Source: Closterium sp. NIES-65 (taxonomy: Eukaryota; Streptophyta; Zygnematophyceae; Desmidiales; Closteriaceae). From it: a stretch of DNA of 64,000 nt. The translations under genes and the position numbers were made by a program. Numbering within the stretch: the stretch's first letter is position 1; each line of letters opens with the position of its first letter. The notes beneath the pieces are model-generated. The model had not been told where the DNA came from. It saw only the letters and a program-made list of their open reading frames with translations, and ran no database searches. The stretch is from NCBI GenBank assembly GCA_948144175.1, contig CANXME010002559.1, forward strand, positions 930,001-994,000, given 5' to 3'. Positions 35,576-47,390 of this stretch are shown piece by piece.

Positions 35576-38500
35576 ATGACCGAACCTCGCCTTGTGAAAT
35601 CCGCTTCCGCGATGAGCTTAGAAGCCGAGCCTTTACGTTCGGAACATGTAAGATCACCATCTTCACCGTACGACACGCCTCGGAAGCCAGAAAAAGAGCC
35701 ATGGCGACCGCATCGCGCGTTTCGTCAAGCCGTTCAGGACATTTCCAACATCAAACAGCAGGCGTCGCAAGTCATCGACAGAATCAGCGGCGCTGCCGGA
35801 ATCGGACCCAGACAAGGTTCATCTGGGGGTGGAGGTCAGGGTTTCTTCGGTTCTGGGTCCTCCCCTCCTCGAAATTCCTCAGACGCTTTTTCATCCATGG
35901 CAGGTTACATGAGCGAATCTGAGCTCCTGGGGTGGGAGACTATTATACGCAGTCCTAGAGATGGAGCTGCTGCGACCGGCGGCGCAGGGCAGCTGAGCGC
36001 TAGTTTAAGTACGCAGGAGCGCGCTGGCGGGAAGTGGATTAAGGAGCTCTCGTCGATGGCTAACGTGGTTGTTGGCCGATGCGCGAGGTATGCACCGTGC
36101 AGCTCGTTTCTATTGATTCGTAGAAATCCGTTGCATGTCGTAAGCTGTTCACGCGACGCTGCTGCTCTTTATCCGAATTTCTTCCCATCTAACCGTATTA
36201 AGCATCGTCACTTCAGACTAATTCATCACGTAATTCACCTGGTAGCGTCCGCGCTATATCCCACCTTCCGTTTTTCCCGTTCCAGAGTCCTGATGCTCAA
36301 ACCGGAGGAGCTAAAAGCGAATTTCGAGGAGGAGGCGCCCGCGAGCGCGCGAGAGCCCGCGCGGTACGCGCGCAATTTCCTCGAGTACTGCTGCTTCCGC
36401 GCGCTGGCCGTGGCGACGCAGGTGACTGAGCACCTCAAGGACAAAGACTTCCGGCGCTGGACGTTCGACATGATGCTCGCGTGGGAGGCGCCGGGAGCGT
36501 CGAATCAGCCCACAGGACAGGTAGGGTATGGTTCGGGTTCGAATGTTGTAAGGACCAGCGTTTTCCCTCTGGAAATTTTTTTCTCTGGTGGGCCTGTGAG
36601 AGCTGCTGGTGTTTGGTGGACCGTGATGCTCGCGTGAGGGGTTGCAGGCGCAGCCAATCAGCTGCCTGGACAGGTAGGGGTCTGAGGTGCCTTGGGATCT
36701 CCTGGGGCCTTGGGGATTTCCGCGCGCTGGCCGTGGCGACGCAGGTGATGGAGCACCTCAAGGACAAAGACTTCCGGCGCTGGACGTTCGACATGATGCT
36801 CGCGTGGGAGGCGAGACTCGCCAGGTGGCCACGATGGCCAGGTGGCCGTCATGGAATCAGCCCACGGGACAGGTAGGAAGTGATGGATAGCAATTTGTGC
36901 ACGAACATGGATAACAGTGTGTGCATGAACATGGATAGGGTTTGTGCACGAACATGGATAGCGGTTTGTGCAAGAAGATGGATAACGGTGTGTGCATGAA
37001 CATGGATAGCGGTGTGTGCATGAACATGGATAGCGGTGTGTGCATGAACATGGATAGCGGTGTGTGCATGAACATGGATAGCGGTGTGTGCATGAACATG
37101 GATAGCGGTGTGTGCATGAACATGGATAGCGGTGTGTGCATGGATAGCGGTGTGTGCATGAACATGGATAGCGGTGTGTGCATGAACATGGATAGCGGTG
37201 TGTGCATGAACATGGATAGCGGTGTGTGCATGAACATGGATAGCGGTGTGTGCATGAACATGGATAGCGGTGTGTGCATGAACATGGATAGCGGTGTGTG
37301 CATGAACATGGATAGCGGTGTGTGCATGAACATGGATAGCGGTGTGTGCATGAACATGGATAGCGGTGTGTGCATGAACATGGATAGCGGTGTGTGCATG
37401 AACATGGATAGCGGTGTGTACATGAACATGGATAGCGGTGTGTGCATGAACATGGATAGCGGTGTGTGCATGAACATGGATAGCGGTGTGTGCATGAACA
37501 TGGATAGCGGTGTGTGCATGAACATGGATAGCGGTGTGTGCATGAACATGGATAGCTGTGTGTGCATGAACATGGATAGCAGTGTGTGCATGAACATGGA
37601 TAGCAGTGTGTGCATGAACATGGATAGCAGTTTGTGCATGGTCGTGGAGAACCGTGTGTGCATGAACATGGATAGCAGTTTGTGCATGGTCGTGGAGAAC
37701 CGTGTGTGCATGAACATGGATAGCAGTTTGTGCATGGTCGTGGAGAACCGTGTGTGCATGAACATGGATAGCAGTTTGTGCATGGTCGCGGACAACCGTG
37801 TGGGCATGAACATGGATAGCAGTTTGTGCATGGTCGTGGAGAACCGTGTGTGCATGAACATGGATAGCAGTTTGTGCATGGTCGTGGAGAACCGTGTGTG
37901 CATGAACATGGATAGCAGTTTGTGCATGGTCGTGGAGAACCGTGTGTGCATGAACATGGATAGCAGTGTGTGCATGGTCGTGGAGAACCGTGTGTGCATG
38001 AACATGGATAGCAGTTTGTGCATGGTCGTGGAGAACCGTGTGTGCATGAACATGGATAGCAGTTTGTGCATGGTCGTGGAGAACCGTGTGTGCATGAACA
38101 TGGATAGCAGTGTGTGCATGGTCGTGGAGAACCGTGTGTGCATGAACATGGATTAGCAGTTTGTGCATGGTCGTGGAGAACCGTGTGTGCATGAACATGG
38201 ATAGCAGTGTGTGCATGGTCGTGGAGAACCGTGTGTGCATGGACATGGATAGCAGTGTGTGCATGGTCGTGGAGAACCGTGTGTGCATGGACATGGATAG
38301 CAGTGTGTGCATGGTCGTGGAGAACCGTGTGTGCATGGACATGGATAGCAGTGTGTGCATGAACATGGATAGCAGTGTGTGCATGAACATGGATAGCAGT
38401 GTGTGCACGAACATGGATAGCGGTGTGTGCATGAACATGGATAGCGGTGTGTGCATGAACATGGATAGCGGTGTGTGCATGAACATGGATAGCGGTGTGT

Positions 38501-41500
38501 GCATGAACATGGATAGCGGTGTGTGCATGAACATGGATAGCTGTGTGTGCATGAACATGGATAGCAGTGTGTGCATGAACATGGATAGCAGTTTGTGCAT
38601 GGTCGTGGAGAACCATGTGTGCATGAACATGGATAGCAGTTTGTGCATAGTCGTGGAGAACCGTGTGTGCATGAACATGGATAGCAGTTTGTGCATGGTC
38701 GTGGATAGCGGTGTGTGCATGAACATGGATAGCAGTGTGTGCATGGTCGTGGAGAACCGTGTGTGCATGAACATGGATAGCAGTTTGTGCATGGTCGTGG
38801 AGAACTGTGTGTGCATGAACATGGATAGCAGTTTGTGCATGGTTGTGGAGAACCGTGTGTGCATGAACATGGATAGCAGTTTGTGCATGGTCGTGGAGAA
38901 CCGTGTGTGCATGAACATGGATAGCAGTTTGTGCATGGTCGTGGAGAACCGTGTGTGCATGAACATGGATAGCAGTGTGTGCATGGTCGTGGAGAACCGT
39001 GTGTGCATGGACATGGATAGCAGTGTGTGCATGGTCGTGGAGAACCGTGTGTGCATGGACATGGATAGCAGTGTGTGCATGGTCGTGGAGAACCGTGTGT
39101 GCATGGACATGGATAGCAGTGTGTGCATGAACATGGATAGCGGTGTGTGCATGAACATGGATAGCGGTGTGTGCATGAACATGAATAGCGGTGTGTGCAT
39201 GAACATGGATAGCGGTGTGTGCATGAACATGGATAGCTGTGTGTGTATGAACATGGATAGCAGTGTGTGCATGAACATGGAGAGCAGTTTGTGCATGGTC
39301 GTGGAGAACCGTGTGTGCATGGACGCGGATGCCCGCCTGGTCCCACCATCCCACTGATGGCTCACATTCACGGCCGTCTCGAAGTTCCTCCATACTTTCC
39401 CCTCACTCTCCTCACATTTCACTCCTCGCCATCTCCACCCCTACTCAGATGGACGTGGAGAGCAGTGTGTGCATGGACGCGTTTGGCCACCTGCCTCCAA
39501 CCAGTTTTTTAAGAAACAGACACCGCTCCCCGTCTGCCTGTCCCTTCCTCCCCCCTTTCCTTCTCAGATGGACGTGGAGAGCAGTGTGTGCATGGACGCG
39601 TTCGCCCGGCTAGCTCCAGCTATCCCGCTGGTGGCGGACAGTGTGACGGTGCACGCACTCTTTGAGCTGCTCACCGACGAGTGCCAGGGCGGCCGCCTTC
39701 CCTTCGCCATCTACAATAACTACCTCAGCGAGCTCGAAAAGTGAGCAAACTCGAAAAGTGAGCAAACTGCTTGATTTTGAGGAACACGAGTGTTTCTGTT
39801 GTGAAACGTATGATACTAGGTCTTCAAGTAGTGAGGGATGACAAATAACTGATCAAGAGTGAGCATTATCTGGTTAAAATCGTATTTGTCGTCTCCCCCT
39901 CCCCCTTCCCCTTCCTTTTCGAACAGAACTGTGAAGACAATAAAGAACTCCACCACTGGAGCGTTGGCATCGGCTCTAGGGATAGTGAGGGGCGAGGAGG
40001 CAGTGATAGAGACGGACGGACAGGCGACACAGCCGGTGCTGCAGCACATAGGCGTCAGTGCCTGGCCAGGTGGGAGCTCAATTCGACCTCTGTATTAGAT
40101 TTTAGGGTTTGGTCATCAGGGTTTCGTTGGGCCTTGGGATGGTGAGGGGCAAGGAGGCCAATGGTAGGGATGGATGGGCAACGACGCAGCCAGTGCTGCA
40201 GCACATAGGCGTCAGTGCCTGGCCAGGTGGGAGCTCAATTCGACCTCTGTATTAGATTTTAGGGTTTGGTCATCAGGGTTTCGTTGGGCCTTGGGATGGT
40301 GAGGGGCAAGGAGGCCAATGGTAGGGATGGATGGGCAACGACGCAGCCAGTGCTGCAGCACATAGGCGTCAGTGCCTTGCATTGCCGGCTCGTACAACGC
40401 AGCAAAGAAGTTTTACCTGATGCCACGCCATCTCACTCCTCCCCACCCTACCAACTCTTTCTGCAATTTCTCTTCCAATTAGGTCGGTTGACCCTCACGG
40501 ACTGCGCCCTATACTTCGAGCCCAGTGGTGTCGTCTCGTACGACGCAGCAAAGAAGTTTGATTTGGCCGCAGACCTCCATCAGACAGTCAAGCCGGACCT
40601 CACTGGCCCGTGGGGGGCGAAGCTGTTCGACAAGGCCATCATGTACAAAAGCCATGCCATGTAAGTCAACCCTCAATCCCTGAACCTCTGAACCTCTGAA
40701 CCTCTGAACCTCTGAACCTCTGAACCTCTGAACCTCTGAACCTCTGAACCTCGAAACTCGAGATGCTGAGCCCTAGGCAGTGGTTAGGACTGAGTGTGCC
40801 GTAAAGAAGATTGATCTCACAGCACAGCATACATCCACCAGACGGTTCTGGAGTTCTTGGGGCTGCCAACACACATTTACTCGCAGCTTCACTAACCACT
40901 GCCCCCCTTTTGCCCTTCCACATTCCAACCTTCCCACCCATCCCACCGATGGCACCCTTCTCTCTGCTGGTCTGTCACCTTTTCAGATCCGAGCCTGTCG
41001 TTCTGGAGTTTCCAGAGCTAACCGCACACGTTTACTCTGATCGTCACCAACATTTCCCCTTTGCTCTTTCACGTCCCTCCCACCCATGGCACCCTTCTGT
41101 CTGTTGGTCTGGCGCCTTCTCAGATCCGAGCCTGTGGTCCTAGAGTTCCCAGAGCTAACAGCACACATGCGGAGAGACTATTGGCTGTCCATCATCCGCG
41201 AAATCATAGCCGTCCATTCCTTTGTCCGGACCTACAAGCTAGAAGGTCCGGCTCGCAGGCAGGCTATAGCCAAAGCCGTGAGGGGTATAGCGCGACTTAA
41301 AGCCGTGTGGAGCTTACAAAAAGCCCTCCCTACCACCCCTGAGAGCCTCCTAACTTTCATTGCAGCAGACGAGCTCCCGAGCGGGGATAAAATCTTGCGG
41401 GCCATGGCGGGCGTGCTTAAGGCGGACTCGGGCAGCCCGAAAAAGGAACGAGAGCAGCTGGAGAAGCTAGGGGAGTTGGCTGCCGCTGCTGTGAGAAATG

Positions 41501-43163
41501 CTGGGTTTGGGGGGGGAGGGGGAGGAGGCGGAGGCGGGGGAGGAGGGGGAGGTGGAGGGAGAGGTGGAGGGGGCGGGGGAGAGGAGGAGGGTGGGGGAGC
41601 AGCAGCAGGAGGTACTGGCGGAACAGCAGGAGCAGCAGGAGAAGCAGGAGGAGCAGCAGCAGGAGCAGGAGCAGCAGCAGCAGGAGGGAGCAGATGGCAG
41701 CAAGGAGGCAGTGCAGCCGCAGCAGCAGTAGCAGCATTTCTCCCCGGCACAGCAGGGCTGATGGGCGGAGGAGGAGCAGGGGCGCTGGGAGTGGGTTCAT
41801 CCCCGTCTATGCCTGTAGGGGATGTGCTTGTAGGGGAGATGACGGCTCTTGAACGGGCAGTAAAGAACTCGAGAGACAAGTCGAGTAAAGTGGCCAAGGC
41901 GAAGCGGTCGGTGGAGGAGGTGAAGGTGGAGGGCATCGGGACAAACGTGGCTCTCATGAAGGTACGGTGTGTGGAGGAAAGCAAGAGTATGCTTCTATGG
42001 TGCTTGTGCCAGCTACGCTGCAAGACCAATGGTTCCAGTTGTTAGCCTCATGGGAGTGCTCAAGTCGCCAGTCTTTTTTAAACATGCCCCTCCTCATCAC
42101 TCCTATCCACTCTTCTCTCCCCATCACAGGAGCTTCTAGTGCCAGCGATGCTGCTAGGGCAGTGGTTCCAGTCGCTAGCCTCGTGGGAGGAGCCTATCAA
42201 GACCATGGTCTTTCTAGCCTTTGCACTCTATATCATCTACAAGTAAGACCTATTGTAAACGTTCTGCTGTTTTCCACGTTGCAATCCGTGTGCATCACCC
42301 AAGGTTGCAATCTTTGCCCCCCTCCCTCCCCCCACACACACTCCCCCCCCTCCCTCCAAAAAAAAGAAGCTGTTTTCGTATGAGTCGTCTGGATTTGCTT
42401 ATTGCTCACACTCCCTTCCATCTGCTGTCATCCGAACCTCAGGGACTGGCTCGGGTATGTCATCCCGTTCCTCCTCCTGACCAACGCGGTCATCATGATG
42501 TGGCTCCGATTCGTGCAACAGTCCGACAGACGCCGCCCGCCGAATCGGCGGAACGAGGTGGTGGTGATCACGCCGCCCAATCAGAGCGCTGTGGAGCAGC
42601 TGGTCGTGCTGCAGGCTGCTCTAGCTCAGGTGAGGCCTCTGTTGCTTCAGGTGAGGCCTCTGTTGTTTTCAGGTGAGGCTTTTCTGGTTCAGGTGAGCCT
42701 TTGTTGTTTTCAGGTGAGGTATCTGCTGTGCTTCCAAACTCCTCGCAGGGCCATGGACAAGTCCACTTCCACGCACATCTTACCCATCCTCTTTGTAGCT
42801 GTGATATCCTCTCCTGATAACTCCTCTCATTCCTTACTCTCCACTGGGCTCTCTCGACAGGTGGAAGCGGCTATCCAAGCACTCAACATCGCACTCCTCA
42901 AAGCACGAGCGCTAGCCCTCTCCGAGCTCCCAACAGCCACAGACGAGCTTATTGCCGTCCACATAGTCCTGGCCATCCTTCTCGCCATCCTCCCGGTGCG
43001 GGTCGTGGTGCTGCTGGTGCTAGGCGACGTTTTCACACGAGAAATGGAGTTCCGGAGAGACCAAACGCGACGGCTTGTAAGGAGGTTGCGGGAATGGTGG
43101 CATCATATTCCGGTGGTTCCCGTGCGGTTTATTGAGAGGGAGAATGATGCCGATTTCTACTAG
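35576..43163 (+). CDS. DUF639-family plant membrane protein
   Basis: Exons: 1 up to 36087, then 36286-36520, 39568-39740, 39927-40069, 40483-40660, 41124-41961, 42130-42242, 42443-42629, 42861-43163, with consistent phases. The first in-frame ATG is 35576, but the frame is open back to a stop at 35156 and reads like coding sequence, so an upstream exon carrying the start is possible. Conserved blocks in plant DUF639 order: YARNFLEYCCFRALAVATQV and MLAWEAP (exon 2), FARLAPAIPLVAD (3), QPVLQHIGVSAWPG (4), GRLTLTDCALYFE (5), SEPVVLEFPE and RRDYWLSII (6), FQSLASWEEPIKT followed by a membrane-like helix (7), another in exon 8 (WLGYVIPFLLLTNAVIMMWL) and a pair in exon 9 ending REWWHHIP. Function unknown; likely an integral membrane protein. 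Exon 6 carries a lineage-specific Gly/Ala-rich insert (41507-41760). Confidence 0.85.
36716..36872 (+). repeat. partial copy of DUF639 exon 2
   Basis: Repeats the RALAVATQV to MLAWEA part of exon 2 and the CAG/gtagg donor, downstream of the true exon. A short insertion replaces the bases before the Gln-Pro end. Lies in intron 2. Confidence 0.9.
36885..39330. repeat. ~2.4-kb, 24-bp minisatellite in DUF639 intron 2
   Basis: Around 100 copies of a 24-bp unit in two main versions: ATGGATAGCGGTGTGTGCAT plus GAAC, and one containing GTCGTGGAGAACCGTGTG. The period is a multiple of three, so long repetitive frames stay open on both strands; these are not genes. The unit resembles the first codons of exon 3 (ATGGACGTGGAGAGCAGTG), just downstream. 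Confidence 0.95.
39305..39505 (+). repeat. two acceptor-side copies of DUF639 exon 3
   Basis: The first codons of exon 3 (MDVESSVCMDAF) occur at about 39452-39490 with a preceding CAG, and in decayed form at about 39309-39345, before the complete exon at 39568. The spacers also resemble each other. Confidence 0.9.
40125..40425 (+). repeat. two donor-side copies of DUF639 exon 4 with a fragment of exon 5
   Basis: A ~160-bp block holding the 3' half of exon 4 (VLQHIGVSA and the CCAG/gtgg donor) and following intron sequence occurs at 39980-40130, 40132-40290 and 40291-40390. The last ends in a fragment like the middle of exon 5 (GACGCAGCAAAGAAGTT). Confidence 0.9.
40675..40753. repeat. 8-bp tandem repeat after DUF639 exon 5
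   Basis: About nine copies of TGAACCTC, starting about 15 bases after the exon 5 donor. Confidence 0.95.
40840..41045 (+). repeat. two acceptor-side copies of DUF639 exon 6
   Basis: The exon 6 start (CAG then ATCCGAGCCTGT...GAGTTTCC) appears near 40986-41040 with its acceptor, and in more decayed form at 40840-40885, upstream of the complete exon at 41124. Confidence 0.9.
41990..42055 (+). repeat. partial copy of DUF639 exon 7
   Basis: Repeats the segment coding LGQWFQSLASWE (here with ACCAATGGTTCCAGTTGTTAG) upstream of the true exon at 42130-42242. Confidence 0.85.
42621..42722 (+). repeat. five tandem copies of the DUF639 exon 8 donor
   Basis: CAG/gtgagg is repeated about every 20-22 bp (near 42629, 42650, 42672, 42694, 42715), separated by CTCTGTTG-like bases. 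Confidence 0.9.
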
Positions 43164-43169
43164 CCATCC

Positions 43170-43560
43170 GCCTTGCTTTTCTCCCAGTGAGGGACGTTGT
43201 GCTGGTCGTTCTCCCGGTGAGATTGGTGGTGCTTCTTGTTCTAGGCAACGTGTTCACACGAGAGACCAATCGAGGCGGAGGCTGCGGGAATGGTGGCAGG
43301 CGCCATATCCATGTGGTTCCCTTGCAGTTCATTGGAAGGGAGAACGACGCCAACGCCTTTTACTAGCTGCAAAAATCTACCAAGTTTTTGAGGCGCCTTG
43401 AAGGATGAGGCACGGGGAGTGGTGGCACCATATCCCGTGGCACCTGTGCGTTTCATCGAGGGGGAAAACGACACCAGCGACCTCTAGTATGGTAGCAAGT
43501 CCAGTTTTTTTAGGCGCCTTGAATGGGGAGTTGGTAGGAGTGGTGGCGCAGCGTTTCGAT
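43170..43560 (+). repeat. decayed 3' copies of DUF639 exon 9
   Basis: After the stop at 43163, the REWW...FIERENDA coding end recurs at about 43200-43365 and about 43405-43490, and weakly to about 43560, each ending near TAG. They lie downstream of the gene, so they are echoes of the 3' end. Confidence 0.85.
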
Positions 43561-44235
43561 TCCGGTGTATCCTCGCATGGTCCTTCAAGAGGGAGGATGG
43601 TCTCAACAGTACTGGAAACGGACGTGAAGCGTTCCATCAGACCCTCAAATGATCAACCACCACCAACCCATTCTCTTTATTTTTTAGGATGCTGCATAGC
43701 TGTAGGGATGCCCGTGAGATATCGGGACTACACTTGTCCAGTGATACAAAATCTGGCTGCATGCTTGTAGCCTCTTGTACAAATTTTGACACTAGAAATT
43801 TGTAGGATTTTTTTTAATAGGAAGAGTACGCAGTGCTGTTTATCTTTAGCATTGTTACACCGAACGGCTCTGTATCGCGTGAGTGGCTCGAGCAGAGGGA
43901 ATGTACTGCTTAGAGGACAGGAATAACCCGCGAGAAATAGTTACCATTGCGATCACAAACAGTTTTTTGCCACAGAGATTGTACGACCGTCGTGAGCTTC
44001 GCCTACAGGAAATCGAGCATTCTGGAGTGTACGGTTGTATAAAGAAGTCACCGTGTAACGAGTATGTTGGTTCTGAGATCCTTGTTGCTCTCTCAACAGG
44101 AAATTCTACAGGAAGGAAATCGGCAAAGGGAATTCGGGAACGAGGTTTCTCTCGCGATCAAGTGAGCACAACTGTGAGGTAATTTGCAGGTCTTGGGCCT
44201 CTCGTGATTTTCCAAGGTTTCTAGATTCGCGGCAG
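43561..44235. other. intergenic region; probable original 5' region of TTC1
   Basis: No supported gene; an open frame at 43883-44182 has no recognisable feature. The last five bases (GGCAG, 44231-44235) are the target-site duplication of the copia stack, so this sequence used to be continuous with 58194 and should be the promoter and leader of TTC1. Confidence 0.6.
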
Positions 44236-44348
44236 TCTTAGGATCGTAAGCACCTTAGTCGGCAATAGTCTACTTGCTATCGCCTATCGTGTTCTCCACG
44301 ATCTCCCGAATCCAATGATATGCGCAGCTCTGCTTGAAGTTGTCAATA

Positions 44349-47300
44349 CCGTCATACCCCGGATAAACCCCCATGGGGGGCACTAATAAAACATGTTTTT
44401 TTTAGGGGGTGGGCTTATAATATAGTAAAATTATAAGCGCCGGCGTTTATGTTATGTCAAAAATGAAATTTGTTTTTAAATATATCAAATCGAAGCATTC
44501 TCAAAGGCGAATTCACCTGAGTCGAGAACGTTCGAAATTGTGCATGCTTTGCGCGTGAAACGGCCAACAAGGCGTGGCATGACGCCTTCCACGCCTTGTT
44601 GGTCAGGCCAGGTTCATCGAACGTGAACCTGGCCCATGCCAGCGCACACGTACTTCGCATCACAGCGGCCCAATCATGGTTGCATGCGATCTTGGGCACG
44701 TCGTGGTTCAGCCACGACGTGCCCATCAACATCAAGATTCCCTACCACTGTGGCAAAGAGCTTCCCAGCTCAGCTCCTCTGCGGGGAATCTTGACTGTGG
44801 CTGGACTTTCCCCGTAGAGGAAGCCGGGCCGCAAAACTGAAGGGGTCTCGGGCGAGGGCTTCATACGGCCCTCATTCTCAGCTTTTGATTCAGTTTTCTT
44901 TGTTCGCTTGGCCTGCCGTGGCCATGGCGGACCTTCCAGGCACGCATTTCTTGTTCCGCCGCCGACCTGCTGCTAGAGAAAGTACCTGCAGAGACACCCG
45001 TGACTACTCTCAATGGCAGTCGCGCCCTGCGCCCGTCCCTCCATCACAACCAGTAGTGCCTCCCATTCCTCCCACTCCTCCTATGCCTCCTACCCCTCCC
45101 GCTCCCCCGGCGCCTCCTATTCCTCCCGTTCCTCCGGCCCCTCCTGTCCCGCCTGCTGTTTGTGTTCCGGGACAGGGGGTTCTGCGGCTTCTCCTCCCGC
45201 CTGGCTACTCGGCGTTCGACGCCTTCCTGTCCGAGCCTGACTGCAGCGGCGGCGAAGGATCTTCCTCCGCACCGGAGCAACGGTGGGGAGCGCCGGCTGC
45301 TTGCCCGTTGGACGAATCCGCAACCGGTGCAGACGACGACGTGGAGTTCTGGGCTGCTGACGGTCTCCCCGAGCACCTTCCAATTCCCTCCTTCCCCCCT
45401 CCGAATAAAAAAAGGCCCCACCCATCTCGCGATAATCGTGATGCCCGTCCTCCCTCCCCCAGGCACAAGCCAACAAAGCACAGGCGCAATTCCTACACCT
45501 CGCATGAGAAGCTGCAATGGATTCTGAAGCTCGAAAACGGAGAGATGAGTGTGCGGCGCATGTCTCGCGAATCCGGCATCTCCCGAAGGTGTCTCACGGA
45601 GTGGAAGAGCCGGAAGGCTGAGCTTGAGGGCGCGCACGGTGCACGCTGTCGCCTGCACGGCCGCGGAAGGAGCTCGTGGTATCGCGACATGGAAGCGGAG
45701 GTGTACCGGAGGTTTCTTGCCCACCGCAAGAAGTGCCTCGCCGTCTCGATCGCACGACTGCAGAAGTGGTCGCACGAGGTGATGAAAGAGTTACACCCAG
45801 GTGAAAAGTGGGCCGGCTCTCAGCGGTGGACTCAGCGCTTTCGCCGCCGCTGGAACCTGACGACCAGAGCGAAGACCTGGGTCGGCCAGAAGCTTTCGTC
45901 AAGTGAGTTATTTGGTGGTGTTGTTGTTTGTATGAACCGTCTATTCACGGCTCTCACTCTGTGTTTGTCCTTTCTGTTCCTCCCATCCCGTGTCCCAGAC
46001 TGCGAGAGTGATGTCAAGAGCTTCTGGACGTACGTGCGTCACTCCCGCCGCCAGTACAAGATCGACCTGCCGTGGATCTTAAACGCGGACCAGACGCCCC
46101 TCTGGCTTGAGATGCCATCCGAACGCACCGTTGAAGAGGTTGGCTTGCGCTCCGTGCCCGTCCGCAGCGGCGGCTACCAGAAAGAGCGGGTTACCGTGAT
46201 GCTCGCCTGCACCGCTAGCGGGGAGAAGTTGAAGCTGTGGGTCTTCTTCAAAAGGAAGACCGTCCCCAAAGGAGATTTTCCTTCAGGTATGAAGCACACG
46301 TCGATTACGCGGTGGCATGTTCATGTCAGGTGATAAACGTACGGTAACTAACATCGTGGTTTTTATGTTGTGCAGATATCCACGTGGGGGTCCATCCCAA
46401 CGGTTGGATGGACGCGGACGGGGTCATCGAGTGGTTGGACAGGGCGGTGAAGCCGTACATCAACCCCAAGTTCGGAGTCCGTCCCCGCAAGGCTCTGCTC
46501 GTCCTCGATTCCTACCGCGGGCACCTGACCCCGGAGGTGAAGAAGAAGTTTGGCGAGCTCAACCTGGTCCCTGCGGTTATCCCTGCTGGCTGCACCTCGG
46601 AGATTCAACCCCTCGATGTCGCGGTTAACCACTCCTTCAAGGCCGCCGTTCGCCAGCTCTACCAGGAGTGGTTTGAGCGTGAGGGGGTCGACACCTTGAC
46701 GAAGAAAGGTGAGAGGTGCAGCACTGATTACGTTTGTATTTCTTTAACCCGTGCTGACCCGGTTTGTGGATTTGCGTGGCAGGCAACATCAAGAAGCCTC
46801 CTGTCGAGCTGACACTCAAGTGGATCTCGGCGGCCTGGAAGTCCGTGCCCAAGGAGCTCATTCAACGAGCGTTCCTCACCTGCGGCATCAGCAACGCCCT
46901 GGATGGGTCCCAGGACAAGCTCTGCCTGCAACACAGGCGAGACGAGCTCGAGGGCGAGGAGGTTGACATGGATGATGAAATTGCAGCAGACGGTTTCTTC
47001 TGCAACAACGTAGAGGAACCTGAGTCGGACTCTGAGGCAGACCCAGATGACCCCACTGTACCTGATGATTAGAGTGGGGTAGAATTCTAGAAAATGGTGA
47101 AGCCAGTGTGAGGCTCGTAGGTAGAATTAGATTAACTAGAAGTAGATAAACTAGTTGTAGATTAACTAACATGATATGCTAGTGGATAAAATGTATAAAA
47201 TGACTTCAAATTATAAAACCAACAAAAAACCAGGGTGGCGGTTATAATGTGTTCGGTATAGGTATTCGGTTATAATCTGTAAGCCTTTTAGGTATGCGCT

Positions 47301-47390
47301 TATAATCGAGCACCGGATATAAGCGCCACACGCCAATTAAAAGCGCCAGGCGCTTATCCGCGGGTGGCGCTTCTATCCGGGGTATGACGG
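44349..47390 (+). mobile_element. complete pogo-like DNA transposon
   Basis: A 3042-bp element with 17-bp perfect terminal inverted repeats (CCGTCATACCCCGGATA at 44349, inverted to 47390) and a TA target-site duplication (44347-44348, 47391-47392), typical of the Tc1/mariner-pogo superfamily. The empty site is present in the partner LTR at 57744-57745. It carries one intact four-exon transposase gene. Further inverted copies of GGCGCTTATA-like motifs lie in the terminal 150 bp on both sides and may bind the transposase (inference). Confidence 0.95.
44924..47072 (+). CDS. pogo-like (DDE_1) transposase
   Basis: Exons 44924-45902, 45999-46286, 46376-46708 and 46783-47072 with consistent phases, 629 residues and no stops. 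Start ATG at 44924 in context GCCATGG. The N-terminus is Pro-rich (residues ~45-85). A Psq-type helix-turn-helix (SRESGISRRCLTEWKSRKAE, ~205-230) and a CENP-B-like second DNA-binding domain (~240-320) follow. Then comes the DDE_1 catalytic core: first Asp in NADQTPLW, second in LVLDSYRGH, third in IQPLDVAVNHSFK. This is the DDD form usual for pogo. The C-terminus is acidic. With intact inverted repeats around it the gene could still be active, though nothing here shows expression. Confidence 0.9.

Noticed and set aside
36658-39422. Very long open frames (up to ~900 codons) on both strands across 36.7-39.4 kb
   Set aside because: They are produced by the 24-bp minisatellite, whose period is a multiple of three, and give only repetitive peptides in several frames at once.
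43883-44182. Open frame of 99 codons between DUF639 and the copia stack
   Set aside because: No recognisable feature, no splice context and no similarity to neighbours; more likely TTC1 upstream sequence.
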